A stretch of 64,000 bases of DNA from Heterodera schachtii (GCA_023374025.1 SIJG01000005.1:2315850-2379849), one strand, 5' to 3'. Shown: positions 46,743 to 59,105, numbered from the stretch's first letter. Numbers and translations: made by a program. Notes: generated by a model not told the origin, from the letters alone.

Positions 46743-47296
46743 TGTATTATTTAAAAATTATAGAATATTTAAGAGATAAGAATGTAGTGATTAAGTCGTT
46801 TTCCCGAAAACGCAAAAACGAAAGCAAAAAGTGCCGAAAAAGGGGGGAACGAAACAAAAACGGTACGAAATTTCGCACATTTGTTATGTCAGTAAAATAA
46901 TATTCATAAAAAATTTATTTTTTATAAGGCAGCTTAAAAACTTTTATAGGCCGAGAGCTGAGGACATAGAGGTGGAGGGCGGACAGAAAAATCCCGCGGT
47001 CGCATATCGCGCAAAACAAATCCCGCGGTTGCGGATCGCGCTTCACGGATTCAAATAAAAAATTATTGAGACATTTTAATCCAAATTTTGGTGAATTAAT
47101 TTTTATACTAAATTGTATTTATACAAATATTTTTTTATCAAATAGTCAAAAAACAATATTTAAATAAAATTACTCAAAACAATAATTTCACTGTTGAAGT
47201 TTGTTACGCACTCAGTCAATTTGTTTGCTGATTGACCATTTTGCTGGTCCAATACTTCACATATACTGCTTGAAAATGGTGGGAAAATTTTCACAA
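46743..47296. other. Gene-free stretch
   Basis: No gene seen. A GC-richer patch at 46980-47050 repeats 'aatcccgcggt..cgcatatcgcgc' twice, possibly another short-unit repeat. Confidence 0.4.
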
Positions 47297-49053
47297 TTAA
47301 ACTCCAAAACCGCCCCAATATTTTTTAATCATTAAAAATTTTATTAAATGCTTTACATTTTCAACTGTCTTTGTTTTTGTCCGTTGTTTGTCAGCATCGA
47401 CAAAATTATTAACTAAAATTGCGGAGTGTTTTGTTGGCATTTGATGCCGTCGTGTTATCAGCTGAGTTTTAAGCGTTTGTGGCGCATTGACATGAGGTCG
47501 AAAGAAGCGAACGCATTCCCCACGAATTGAACGGTTCAACGCGAGGTAAACAAACGGAGGAACGCCAAAAATTGTAAAATTAAAAAAAAATTAATTAAAA
47601 TTATTTTTATATTGAATTTACCATCCAAAAGCACCCAAAGGTACATATTTACGGAGATCATTAGGTCGGGGACGGGAACAAAATTGAGAAGAGTGTAATT
47701 AATGGAGAAGATGGTGAGCACAAATGACAGAATAAACACTTGGAGGAACACCTAAAAATAAAAACGTTGAAAATCAGTTCTAATTAATTTAATAATTTAT
47801 TAATGACCGATTTTCGATGTTTTGACTCCGCCATTGGCAATTTCTTGATTTGGGTGAGCTTCAGAGAAAACATGACAACAAAAAGCAAATACAGCGACGG
47901 TAACAGAACGGCGACGACAATTGTGTGAATTGCATCAACGCTGTTCCAATACTTAAAATTTTAATCCATTGATTTGGAACTAATTAGGGCTGAGATTTTA
48001 TATGTTTTTTTACTAGAGCGCTCCTTGGTTTAAACAATGAAAAAAAGCCTTTAGAATTAAAAAAAAGAAAATGAAAATATAAAAACAAAGAAATTACATA
48101 ATTTGTTCAAAATTACATCACCTAAAATGGCTACTAATTATGCAAAAACTAACAAATTTTGGGCAGAAATTGTCAAAAAATGCATTTAAAAAATTCAAAA
48201 ATTTTAGCAAAAATATTTGATTTTTAATGAAATTGGTGCACTGGCTAATTAATTTTATTCGAATCAAAAATTTATCAAACCAATTTATACCCTCCAGATT
48301 TGGAATTTTTTACGGTCATATTTCCCATTAAAAAACTGACCAAATTTTGGCCATTCGCCGAACTGTCCTCCAAATAACCGACATGCGGGTCGAACTGCCA
48401 ATTAGCGGTGATGCCGCTGAATGTGAGCGGAATTGTGAAAAAGCCGTAGTAAAGGGAATAGGCCAAAATGGCCAAACACCAGCCCCAAATCCGGCACTCT
48501 TGGAATAGTGACTTTGCTAAATTAGGCAAAGTCTGTTCCACGCAACGCTCGAAGGCCAACAGAACGGACAGGGAGGTGGTTAGGGACCAGCAGACTTAAT
48601 AGATAATGAGCTAATTAATGCTTTATGAGCTAACTAATGCTTAATTAATGTGCACCAACAGAGTGCCGTAGAGCCGGCAAAAAAGTTCAAAGAGGGTGCC
48701 GAACAGAACACAATGCCACAGAGTGAAAACAGTCCGGTGAGCAAAGCGGTGACGAACAGCGAGCAAATATGGCCAACTCCCATCAGAAACATCACTTTGT
48801 AAGCGGACGATTGTGCCACAAATTTGAGCATTGCGTACAGACAAATGGCATGGAGAGACTGAATTTCAAAGGGAGGCAGGTTAAAAATTAATTATTGTTA
48901 ATTGCATTTTATTACTGAAAAAATGAAGAAAATTGCGAGCATTGAAATGCCGACTGGCACGTTTTGGCGCTGCTCAAACGGAACATCGTCAACGCGGTAG
49001 GAAGTACAGTTGTAAAGCCGGGAAAACCGCTCAGAGTCGAAAAAAATATCCAT
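47297..49053 (-). CDS. Seven-transmembrane serpentine receptor, srt-like (last acceptor abnormal)
   Basis: Exons read right to left: 48916-49053, 48660-48858, 48314-48594, 47808-47951, 47622-47751, 47297-47565; about 386 residues. The N-terminus has RLYNCTSYRV, as in srt receptors, and the last membrane segment ends PPFVYLALNRSIRG, a hallmark of the srt tail. Other parts: CWSLTTSLSVLLAFERC after TM3, YWNSVDAIHTIVVAVLLPS (TM5), VFLQVFILSFVLT (TM6). Presumed chemosensory GPCR. Exons 1-5 have normal GT/AG borders. Before exon 6 the sequence is ATTTTTGGCGTT: no AG exists anywhere in the intron, while a single A (TTTTTAGGCGTT) would restore a perfect in-frame junction. So the gene is either a recent pseudogene, polymorphic, or carries a sequencing error. 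Confidence 0.65.
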
Positions 49054-50034
49054 TAGCGGACTTCAATTTTGAATAGACTTATTAAAAAACAATTAATGGC
49101 AGACAAAATGTAAAATTAAAAAGTCGAAAAAAAACACCCATTAGACGGAAATAAACTTTGAATAGAATCTATGAAAAATTTTAAAAAATATATTAATGGC
49201 CGACAAAATTTAAAATGAAAAATTTGCATTGTGTAACATATGTTTTCGTGATGGCAGTGAATCGATTCATTCTTTGCATTATTAATGCCTCATTTGGCTT
49301 ATTATTCGGCCAATTTTCTCTTCCATTTAATGGGCCCAATTTTTGCAGTTGTGGGAAAAAATCCATCTTCACTTTTAAAATCTCAAAATAGATAATAAAA
49401 TATATGCTAAAAAGTCAAAAAAATGACAAAATATATGATAAGAACATCACAAATAAAGAAAAAATTATTCAAAAGAGGCAATTTTTCTCAAAAAATGCTA
49501 TTGAAACTTCAAATTTATTCTCCTACTTAAAAATTCATTAAAAATAATTTTTACTTTTTTAAATATTTTTAATAATTTTATGACGAATTTTAAAATTTTC
49601 GTCACGGCAAGAAAAATTAGAAACTTTTTTCTCTTAGAAATTTTCATATTCTTTTTTTAGGTTTTACTGAATTTTTAGCAAATTTTTGACCACAAGAAAA
49701 ATTATATACGAACACTCGAAATATTGTTATAAACATTAAATCCCAACCCTGGTAATAAGCAGGGCTGCAAAAAATATGCAACATTTTCAGATTTTTTTTG
49801 TTGTTGCATATTTTGCCATTTTTCGTCAAATATTTTCCTGTTTGAATATCCCTTAAGAAAAAAAATTTGATTATGCTTAAAACTAAATCCAAATTTGAAT
49901 GGATGCGCGAGTGGGTCAACAGTGTGAGCTTCACTGCCCTAAAATCTTGAGAAATTTTTGATTTGTAATTGGAAAAACAACCGATAAAATTTATGAGGAA
50001 TAAAAATTTTTAATTAATTTGCACCCCTAATTCA
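49054..50034. other. AT-rich intergenic stretch
   Basis: No gene seen. Between about 49760 and 49940 a possible MITE remnant begins CAGGGCTGCAAAAAATATGC, but no matching end or target duplication was found. Confidence 0.4.
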
Positions 50035-50215
50035 CCTTTCTCTGTCTTCTCCCCTCCTCGCCTCCCCCTATCTCTCTTTTCTCTCTCTTCCCCTCTCTCT
50101 CCCTCTCTCCCCTATCTCTCTCTCTCTCTCTCTCTCCCTCTCTCTCCTATCCCCTCTCTTTATCCCCCACCCTTCTCTCTATTCTCTTCCCCTCTCCTCC
50201 CTTCCCCACTTTAAT
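50035..50215. repeat. CT-rich microsatellite
   Basis: About 180 bases of (CT)n/(CCCT)n sequence on the plus strand. Low complexity only. Confidence 0.85.
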
Positions 50216-50472
50216 GGAGAGGAGCCGTCATTGTGTAAGTGCAATCCATGAATTTTATTTTTAACGAAAGGCAAAAGCGGAAACGATTGAATTTCGGCTA
50301 AAAATTGCAGTTTGAAGCAATTTTGACCATTTTTCTTTTTTATTTCCCTTTTTGAGCAATGGAAATATGAAAAGGCCTAGCATAATTATGCAATAAAAAT
50401 TTGCATGTGAATTTTGTCAACGAATGCCAATTTTTTTTTATGGGGGGGGGGGGGGGAATTGGAAGAAAGTGC

Positions 50473-50595
50473 TTACCGTATTTACTCGATTAGAACCCCC
50501 CTCTCGATTGGAACCCCCCTCTCGAATAAAGCCCCGCTTCTGAGAGGGGTTGAACAATAAAGCCCCCGGGGGCTCTAATCGAGTAAATACGGTAA
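50473..50595. mobile_element. Very short MITE with 22-bp perfect inverted ends
   Basis: Left end TTACCGTATTTACTCGATTA (plus GA) and its exact reverse complement at the right. The 79-base interior is C/G-rich and partly palindromic (GAACCCCCCTCTCGA, CCCCCGGGGG). TTA at both ends could be a target duplication. Preceded by a G run at 50442-50456. Confidence 0.7.
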
Positions 50596-51583
50596 ATAAC
50601 AAATGTGAAGCGTAAAATTGGCTGACAAATGAGCTGACGAAGCCAACACAAAGGCAAATTGGCACTGAATGATGAGGCTATTCAATTCTAAATTGTAAGA
50701 AGTTTTGTCATTTCAAAGAAATTTGTCGTCCCCATCAGTACTGAATAAAAGAATGAATGTTTGTGCTAATGGGGGAAACAAAAACTAATTGGGTGGGCGG
50801 GGGCGTGTCATTCCCTGCTGCAATAAATTTGAATGTATTTTTTCATTAGTTGATTAGGTTTGTGTGCATTTTGTTTTATCATTATCATTATTCTGTTTTT
50901 GCCGCACTTATGTAATTATGCAAATTTGCAACAGAAAAATTAATGAATGCCCAGCGGCACAATTCATTAATTTGTTCATTCCTTCGTTTGCCTTTTATAC
51001 GGTATTTTTTCATTAGCATTTTTAATTTCCGTTTTCTGTCGCTTCTTTTTTTGTTAGCCTTCTCTTTTGCTTTTTATTGGTTCTGCCAATTGTTTCTTTT
51101 TCTTTTATTGTGATGCGAAAAGAATTGACACTTAAGCCCGGAATTTATTAAATCGCTAAATAAACAATACGCCAGTGTTTGTCAGGGACGAAAATATGAA
51201 AATGGATGGATTTTGAATAAATTGTTTATTTTTACAATTTTTCATATAAAATAATGTTATTTTAAAACAATTTTTAAGTTACCTATAAACTACATAATAT
51301 GTAAAAAAAAGAAGATCATTATTGTATAAAATTAAACGAAAATTTACGAATAAGGGTTGCTTAGCACTTCGGCACAAATTCAAAATATATGTTTTTTCCG
51401 AAGCATATATAATATAAAAATAATCAAAATATACATGTATGAATGTAATACTAATATAGTAGTAAAGCCATTTTATGCAAACAAAAAATAGAAGAAACAG
51501 CCATTTTTGTGGACCGAATTTTGCAGACCAATTATTGGACTGAATTGGAAAAACAAAAAATAATTTTTCTTTTTAAGAATTGG
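50596..51583. other. Gene-free stretch
   Basis: AT-rich, no open frame or element ends that I can support. Confidence 0.45.
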
Positions 51584-51591
51584 GTGATAAC

Positions 51592-52226
51592 TAGGGATCA
51601 TTTATTTATGTAAGAAAAATCGCGAAATATGTAAATAAAATATGTATAAAAAACACTGAAATATGTATGAAATATGTACAAAAATCCAGAAATATGTACT
51701 AAAATATGTAAATAAAATTTTTTAAATGCTGTTTTTTGGAAAAAAAATTCATTCTAAAGGTTGAAATAGGCACAAATTGCCATAAAAATGACCTAAATAG
51801 GCTTAGAATTATCTTTTAATAATTTAAAAATTAATTTATTTATATCCCATTTTTGAAAAAAAACTATTTTTTGGGGCACATTGTCAAAAAAATAATTTTT
51901 ACTTTTCGCAAAAAATTTCTATAAATTCTCAAAATTTTTGAAAAAAATTGCGAAATTTTGGATATTTTTGGGGGTATTTCATAAAAAAATTCCCTAAAAA
52001 TTCTCAAAAAATGCAAAATATGTACAAAAAAATGTGAAAAAGTCCAAAATATGTATAAAAATATGTACATATGTAATATGTAGAAAAATCCGAAAATATG
52101 TAAAAATATGTAAATAAAAGTCCCAACTTTTGTTCGCAAACACAAAAAAGAAAGTGTTTTTCCTACTAATTAGAGCATAGAGAATCCAGGAAAAAAACAT
52201 GTATTTACATAAAAAAATGATCCCTA
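51592..52226. mobile_element. hAT-type MITE
   Basis: Ends TAGGGATCATTTATTTATGT and inverted TAGGGATCATTTTTTTATGT; perfect 8-bp duplication GTGATAAC (51584-51591, 52227-52234). Interior of AAATATGTACAAAAA words shared with 60981-61581. Open frames inside are Ile/Phe-rich repeat translations. Confidence 0.9.
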
Positions 52227-52234
52227 GTGATAAC

Positions 52235-53731
52235 TTCGTTTTTATATGTGATTTTTCCGATTTCATCAGTTAAGGTGAATGAAATCTGAAAAAATGCATA
52301 AATTTTTCCCAAAATTTTCGTTTATCAAGTCGAATAAATCCCTTCTTTTTTAAGAATTTGTATTTAGTTATTTGTTTTAATTTTAGAGGAACAGAAAATT
52401 TTGGACAATTTTTGGGAAAAAAACGGCCCAAAACGATGAGAAACATGCAAATTAGAGGCACACTTGCCCTTTTTCATGTAAACGAATCGGGTACTAAAGT
52501 GTCCATTGTTAATAGGGGTTTCCATAAGCAAAAACGAAGAAAAAAAACTATAAAATCCATTTTATTATAACAAAAGGTTTTGGCTGCAGACAAAGGCCAT
52601 TTGAGAATGAATAAAACTGTTTTTAAAAACTCTTTCAAGCATAAACTTTGGACACAAGTATCGTTTTTTTTTTCAGAAGAGTAAATAATATTCCCATGCT
52701 AAAAAAAGAGTGTAATAAATATCAGTATTTAATTTTCTGAAATTGAGAAAAGCATTAAATTATTGAATTTGGCTTCAGGAACAAGTAAACAAAATCCCAT
52801 ATATATTTCCATAAATTTTCAAAATTTCCACGCAAAATCTTAAAAAATCGCAATCAAAAAAGGAAAATTCGACAACAAAATGGTTTCAGCTTCCAACTTA
52901 GTGTTGACCGAAACCCAAACCAAAACCAGGGATCGCCAAATCGGGCGCAATCCGAAAACTGGACCTTCTCCCACACGGATTTAAATCGGTGGTGATTTGC
53001 CTCACTCATTAGTATTAATTATCATCAATCTACAATAATTACCTCATAATTTACAATTAAAAATTAATGTATGAAATCATTCAAAAAATTATAGTGATTA
53101 ATAATCACTGATTATTCTTTGGGGTTTTACAACAGATTTTAAATTAATTAACTAAATAAATTTTTATATTGAAAATTTGAATTTGCTGACCTTATTTTTC
53201 GTTGCGTAAAACTCATCAAAATAATGAACAAATTTACTTTGACAAGCCTACAGTGAATATTGTCGTAACCTTCAAAAATTTTGGGTCAAATAAATTCCAA
53301 TTTTTTGGTTTCAACAAAAAAATCCAACAGCGTTCATGCAACAGTTCCATTTATAAACCAAAATTTTTGAACTATAAAATACACTTTATTTACTTTTTAT
53401 AAAATACATAATATTATTTTTGTTTATCTATTTTTATTTATTTAATATTGAATTTTTTAATATTTTTACATAAATAAAATTGTATATTTTAAGAGCACAA
53501 ATACATATATATTCTTAAAAAGTCAATAAAAATAGGCAAATTTTTGAAAATTTTAAGCTATTTTCTTAACAAATTGCATAAAAATTTCCAAACGTTTTTC
53601 CCGTCCGCGCCTAACGGCTCCGCCTTTTTACAAAAAATAACTATTAAATTAATATTATATCTTAATTAATTTCTTATAAAAAATTTACTTGTTCCCAATT
53701 AGTCTCATTAACATCATTTAGTAAGTATACT
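52235..53731. other. Gene-free stretch
   Basis: AT-rich. A hairpin-like CCCGTCCGCGCCTAACGGCT near 53600 resembles the CCGGCGG-hairpin repeat. No gene supported. Confidence 0.4.
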
Positions 53732-54058
53732 ATGTTTGTCTTGGTCATATTCATGCAAATCATTCTGCTGCTCATTGCTCACACCACTGATGCACGCCGG
53801 CACGGCCATGGACCTGGGTACGGGTATGGTGGCTACGGTCGTGGTACAGCTCGGTACGGTTACGGTGGTTATTATGGCTTACGCTACGGTTCTTATGGTC
53901 GCAATTACGGGCATTACGGTAGAGGCGCAACTTCCACTTGTGGCGGTTGTGGTGGAGGACCTTGGCAACGCTATCGCTCATGGACCTATTCGCCAAGCAT
54001 GAACTGGCGTGGCTATGGAGGAAGCATGGGAAGCACATGGGGAGGTGAATTTATTTAA
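53732..54058 (+). CDS. Secreted Gly/Tyr-rich peptide
   Basis: A single open frame of 108 codons. Residues 1-22 (MFVLVIFMQIILLLIAHTTDA) form a strong signal peptide. The mature part is built of GYG/GGY/YGR units (for example HGPGYGYGGYGRG), followed by a CGGCGGGPW segment and a Ser/Trp/Gly-rich end. Composition matches nematode glycine/tyrosine-rich secreted peptides, including the YGGYG-type antimicrobial/neuropeptide-like family and cuticle or eggshell proteins; the lack of dibasic cleavage sites argues against a classical neuropeptide precursor. GC content is much higher than its surroundings. A donor-like GGAG/GTGAAT at 54045 could extend it into a further exon not recognised. The start is the first ATG and is well placed. 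Confidence 0.65.
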   Translation: MFVLVIFMQIILLLIAHTTDARRHGHGPGYGYGGYGRGTARYGYGGYYGLRYGSYGRNYGHYGRGATSTCGGCGGGPWQRYRSWTYSPSMNWRGYGGSMGSTWGGEFI

Positions 54059-55267
54059 ACAAACCTAATTAGTGGCAAAAAATTGCGAAATAAATAGTTG
54101 AAAAAGTGGCGAAAATGGCAAGAGAGTGGTGCAAATTTTGAAAAACTGCTTTTTTATTGGGTCGTTGACAATTTTTATAAAATTATAATTTGAAAAAAAT
54201 TAGAAATTTTTTAGCTTAACATAAAGCCTAACGAATTTAACAAGAAAACATTTTGGTACTTTTCAGTTTGGGGCCCCACATCCAAATTTTAAAAAATGTT
54301 AACAAAGAGCGCGCTGATCACCCAAAAACAGCGCTTACAAATTAGCTAGGTATTTAGGAGGCATAAAAGAAACAATTTGGGCTAAAATATCATCGAATGG
54401 ATCCGCATGGCGATCGCGCTGTTTGTTAACATTTTTAAATTTGAATGCAAAAAATATTTTTTTTTTTAATATTTGCCTGACAAAAAAAATAATTAAAATG
54501 ATTTATTTTAATTATGCATCGATGAAGAAAAAGTTCCTCAACTTGAATTTTTTATAATAAATAAAAGAGAAATTAATAATATAATAGTTATTTTTGTTAA
54601 TATTTCTGTTTTTTTTCTTGGCATCGGGCCTACATCACTTAAAATTTGTCGGCTATCGTAAATCTACCTTCTTAAAAATTAAAAAAAAAAAACTCACAAA
54701 CCTAACCAATATTAGGTAAATCCCCCATTAAATTCCAATTCACAGATTGTCATTGTGCATCTGCTGGCTGTTTGGTGACCATTAATTGCGATGGGTAAAA
54801 CGGATATACACAAACAATCTGTGATTTTGAAAAAAAATGCTTCAATGTTTTTCGCTATGCTAATTTTTTGAGTTTCAAAATAAATTCAATTTCTTATAAA
54901 TATTTGCATTTTAATTTAGTATATTGTTTTTCTATGCACCCAAAGGTCGTAAGCATAAGCCAAATTTGGTAAAATGAACTATGGATGATTGTTTCAATTA
55001 ATTTCTTGAATCCGATCAAGAATTTTTCAAGAATGAAGGTTATAGCAAAAAAAAATATTACAAAAATAAAATAAAATTCTTAAGTTTAACATAAAGACAA
55101 TGGCATTTATCATTCCAGTGGATTTGTTTCGTCCACTGACGAAAATTATCATAAAAATGCAATTTCATATTTAAATTACATTAATAATGGAAAAAAATGC
55201 GTCCAAAAATTGCGTACGCTTTAACATCATTTTTGTGATTTGTATGATTTTTATTCAATGTAAATGA
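54059..55267. other. Gene-free stretch with a small TIR element
   Basis: No gene seen. At about 54283-54443 two inverted arms (CAAATTTTAAAAAATGTTAA near 54283 and its inverted partner ending near 54443) both carry GTTAACAAA and GCGCG; probably a roughly 160-bp MITE. Confidence 0.45.
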
Positions 55268-58200
55268 TCAGTGTTTGTTGGCTGTGTTTGCATTGGCAAT
55301 TGTGCCGTAGATGCCCATCGCCTGTGTGACCATTCCGCTGATGTCCATGCTGTTTGACGGGATGATTACCGTGTTAGACGACTTGGCCAAGTTGGCAAAG
55401 GCCTAAGGCGGTAAAATTAAAAGCAATTATATGGAAATAATTTTAAAAATGGCGCTTGTCCTATCATTTCCCCGAAATGTTCCGCGTTACCGGATAATTT
55501 GGCTTTTCCCGACCCAACGACAAAATGTTTTCTTGTTTCGGAATTTTCTGCTTTCTCTATTTTAAGTTTATGAAATACAAAAATTGATGCATGCCCAAAC
55601 AAAAAATTGAATTAAGAAAATCGCTTCAAATTTTCCAAATTTTTTCATAAATTTTTTATTTTTTAATATGAGAGAAAAAAGAGGGAGGGAGAAAGGGATA
55701 AAGCCACATTTCATAAACTTACCTTTAAATTTTTTAAAAATTTTCATTCGGGGGGGGGCAGTTGCTTGCCCACCCCGTCCTTCTATACTATTATAGGTTG
55801 GAGGAACCGTAGGAATACGGTAGTCTTTTCGATCCATAATCAATTTAATTCAAATTAAATTTTTCTATTAAATTTCTCGTCCCCACTCACCTTCACGTAA
55901 TTGTCGGCTGTCACAAAGGCAGCCGCATTAGTGCCGCCCATTTTCTCAATGCCTTGCGCCATTCGTTCCAACGCTTTTGCGCGAGCTTCGGCCTCCGTTT
56001 CGATGGCACACGCCAACCCACGGCTGACAATCACTTGCTCCTGCTCCTCCGCTTCCGCTAATATGACGCGCGACTCTTTTTCACTTTCGGCCGACTTGGC
56101 AAGTCCAATGGCCATGTTAACCTTGGCGGAAAAAAATGTTTGATGAAAAAAAATACAAACAACTCTTTTTCCAATAATATTTGTAATTTTTTTGCGCAAA
56201 AATTATAAATATTAAAAAGAAAATAATAGACAAATGAAGAGCTTCTGCAGAAATTATTTTAAATATAACAATTTTATTAAAAATGTCCTTGCAGTAAATG
56301 ACCCAGCTCATTTTAATAGAAAAATAATTTTTTTTTTTAATTTTAAATCTTTTATTAACTATATTTTCAAAAAATTAATTTATGGTAGTAGTTCACTGAC
56401 CTTCATTTGCATTTCCGCCTCAGATTGCAAAATGCGTTGAATTTTCTCCGCTTCGGCCGCTTTTGCCAAACCCATTGATTTGTTCATCTACAAAATTATT
56501 GAAAAATTCGTGATTAATTTTCGTCAAATTCATTCAAAATTGCCTTTAAAATTCGTAAGTTAAAGTGAAAATCAAGCGAGCGATCATTGGCTTAAAAACT
56601 ATCCGGTTTTTGTATCCTCAATTTTTAGCTTTAAAAGCTTTGATAATTTTAATATTTTTGGTGTTAACACCTGCTCTTGCATTTGTGCCTCGGAGCGCAG
56701 AATTCGCGCCTGCTTCTCACCCTCCGCCCGGTTCTTCTCCGCCTCGCAAATGCCCTCCGACTCCAAAATTGCGGCACGCTTTTTCCGCTCCGCTTCAACT
56801 TGCATCTTTAAATCAATCAAAATACAATTAGGTAAATATAAACTGATAAAATAAAGCAAAATTTATTTGCCACTTTTTTAAATTATAATTTTTGCTTATT
56901 TTTATTTAAATCATTATATGTATTAAAGAGATTCCATGGCTAATTCACAGAGTTGTTTTTTGAAAAACATCCTTAATTCGGAATGTTGGACAATTTCTTG
57001 AAAGTGTCATTTATTTAAAAACTTACCTTCATGGCCCGCTGAATTTCCGGTGGCATGTTCATTGTGCCTGGAAATAATATTAAAAATCCAATTAAATTGA
57101 AAAATATATTTTTGAAAAACCCTACGAATTTCATAGCGAAGACAAATCAGGCCCCACGGAGCACACGATTCTTTTATGCCTCCTAAAAATTTTAAATTTT
57201 TTAGAAATTCCTAGAACGGACAGACCGACAATTGCCCTGTTGAGATTGGCCCGTTCATGGAAAACGTTGTCCAACATCAATTTGCCAACCTCAGCACGCA
57301 TTACAGTTTGTGCAAGTTGACTGATCGCATATTCAGGTTCTTGCACACCGTAAGAAGCCTTAAATAAACAAATTTCGGTTTTAATAAAAAATTTTTATTG
57401 TTTTTAAATTTAAAATATTTTAAAAAAATTGATCAAAATTTGTTTTTTTTCATGTTTAAACGAATTATATATATTTTTATTTTATTGAATTTATATGAAG
57501 AACAAAAAATTAAATTCCAAAGGAGAAAAAGTTGGATTTTTCCTGGACCTGATTTCCTGGATTTTTGTCCAGGAAATCCAGGTCCAGGTCATTTGAAATC
57601 CAGGTCCAGGTCCAGCACAAAAAACCTGGATTTCCTGGATAAATTTTTTTTCATTTTTAGGCGAAATGTATTTAAAATTGGTATAAAATGTGCCAAAATT
57701 TCACTCCGCCTCTAAAATTCTTATTCTCTTAAAAAATTGGCTCAAAATCGAAAAAAATTATCATTTTTTGAACAAAATTGTTAACAAATCGCATTAAAAA
57801 TTACAAAATTTTCCCGGCGGCGTCTATGGCACCGCCGGACCCCTGTTGCCCAAGTTTTTGGAAGCTCGCCGCAAAAAAAAAGCATTTTTAAAAGCAAAAA
57901 AGTTACGCTTGGCTTTACAATATTTGGTAATTTTGGACAAAACATCCTTAATTCGGAATGTTGGACAATTCTTGAAAGTGTCATTTATTTAAAAACTTAC
58001 CTTCATGGCCCGCTGAATTTCCGGTGGCATGTTCATTGTGCCTGGAAATAATATAAAAATCCAATTAAATTGAAAATATATTTTTGAAAACCTACGAATT
58101 TCATAGCGAAGACAAATCAGGCCCCACGGAGCACACGATTCTTTTATGCCTCCTAAAAATTTTAAATTTTTTTTAGAAATTCCTAGAACGGACAGACCGA

Positions 58201-59105
58201 CAATTGCCCTGTTGAGATTGGCCGTTCATGGAAAACGTTGTCCAACATCAATTTGCCAACCTCAGCACGCATTACAGTTTGTGCAAGTTGACTGATCGCA
58301 TATTCAGGTTCTTGCACACCGTAAGAAGCCTTAAATAAACAAATTTCGGTTTTAATAAAAAATTTTTATTGTTTTTAAATTTAAAATATTTTAAAAAAAT
58401 TGATCAAAATTTGTTTTTTTTCATGTTTAAACGAATTATATATATTTTTATTTTATTGAATTTATATGAAGAACAAAAAATTAAATTCCAAAGGAGAAAA
58501 AAGTGCTAATAAAATTTAAAAAATTATGGCGTTTCGTAAAGCCTCAATTTTTTTTTTCTAAAGTATTTAATTTTTATAAAATAAAGAAATTTCATTGTAA
58601 GAAAAATAAAATAAACAAAGCATTTTTGACCTTATACGGGTCGACCACTTGGACGTAAAGGATGGCATCCAAATCAAGCTGAACATTGTCCTTGGTAATT
58701 GCTTCTTGTTGTGGAATTTCAATGCACATTTCCTTCAAACAGTGTTGGTACCGTATCTCGTCGATTAAAGGGTATACGATATGCACACCCTAAATTAAAT
58801 GAAAAAAATTTACTTCTTGTAATAAATAAATTAATTATATTTCCGTATTATTGTTTTATAAAATAAAATCACTATGGCATTAAAATTAAAAATATTATTG
58901 TTTAAAAATTTAAATATTTATTATTAAATTAAATTTTTCGGTGTTTAATAAATCCCGAATAATAACTTAAAAAATTTTAATTTAATATTACCGGCTCAAG
59001 AATGCGATGGAATTTTCCCGCACGTTCAACAACCCAAGCATATTGATGAGGAACAAAATGAAGAATTGTATTGAATTTTCCACCTTTAAAATGTTTTGAA
59101 TGCAT
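55268..59105 (-). CDS. Stomatin-like protein 2 (mitochondrial SPFH protein)
   Basis: Exons read right to left: 58992-59105, 58631-58789, 57226-57358, 57126-57182, 57027-57067, 56671-56805, 56401-56487, 55891-56121, 55268-55402; all phases fit, 363 residues. The SPFH/prohibitin region starts FVPHQYAWVVERAGKFHRIL and includes EIRYQHCLKEMCIEIPQQEA, DPEYA-like EPEYAISQLAQTVMRAE and WGLICLRYEIR. It continues into the coiled coil MQVEAERKKRAAILESEG and the SLP-2-specific tail FANLAKSSNTVIIPSN...AQAMGIYG-like. SLP-2 organises cardiolipin-rich inner mitochondrial membrane. A mitochondrial presequence is not obvious; an acceptor-like TGCAG just before the ATG suggests an upstream exon. The coiled coil has an extra exon (56401-56487) resembling the start of the next exon (GLAKAAEAEK / GLAKSAESEK). 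A broken duplicate of three exons lies in the intron 57359-58630. Confidence 0.75.
56964..57531. repeat. SLP-2 internal duplication, intact copy
   Basis: Contains exons 57027-57067, 57126-57182 and 57226-57358 of the SLP-2 gene with flanking intron. Directly repeated at 57937-58502. Confidence 0.75.
57532..57935. repeat. CCTGGA palindrome cluster and CCGGCGG-hairpin repeat
   Basis: At 57538-57640 words such as TTTCCTGGA and TCCAGGAAA alternate in both orientations, forming nested palindromes. At 57740-57842 is another copy of the repeat ending in CCGGCGG...CCGCCGG and ACCCCT found at 23872. This block separates the two SLP-2 exon copies. Confidence 0.55.
57937..58502 (-). pseudogene. SLP-2 three-exon duplicate, frameshifted
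   Basis: Second copy of 56964-57531, placed first in the direction of transcription. In the exon matching 57226-57358 one C is missing (TTGGCCGTTC against TTGGCCCGTTC), so FHERANLNRAIV is replaced by a shifted frame that soon stops. The splice sites remain usable. The gene can only make a full protein if these exons are skipped. Confidence 0.7.

Noticed and set aside
51864..52266. Hydrophobic frames rich in Ile, Phe and Tyr
   Set aside because: Translations of the ACATATTT words inside the hAT-type MITE.
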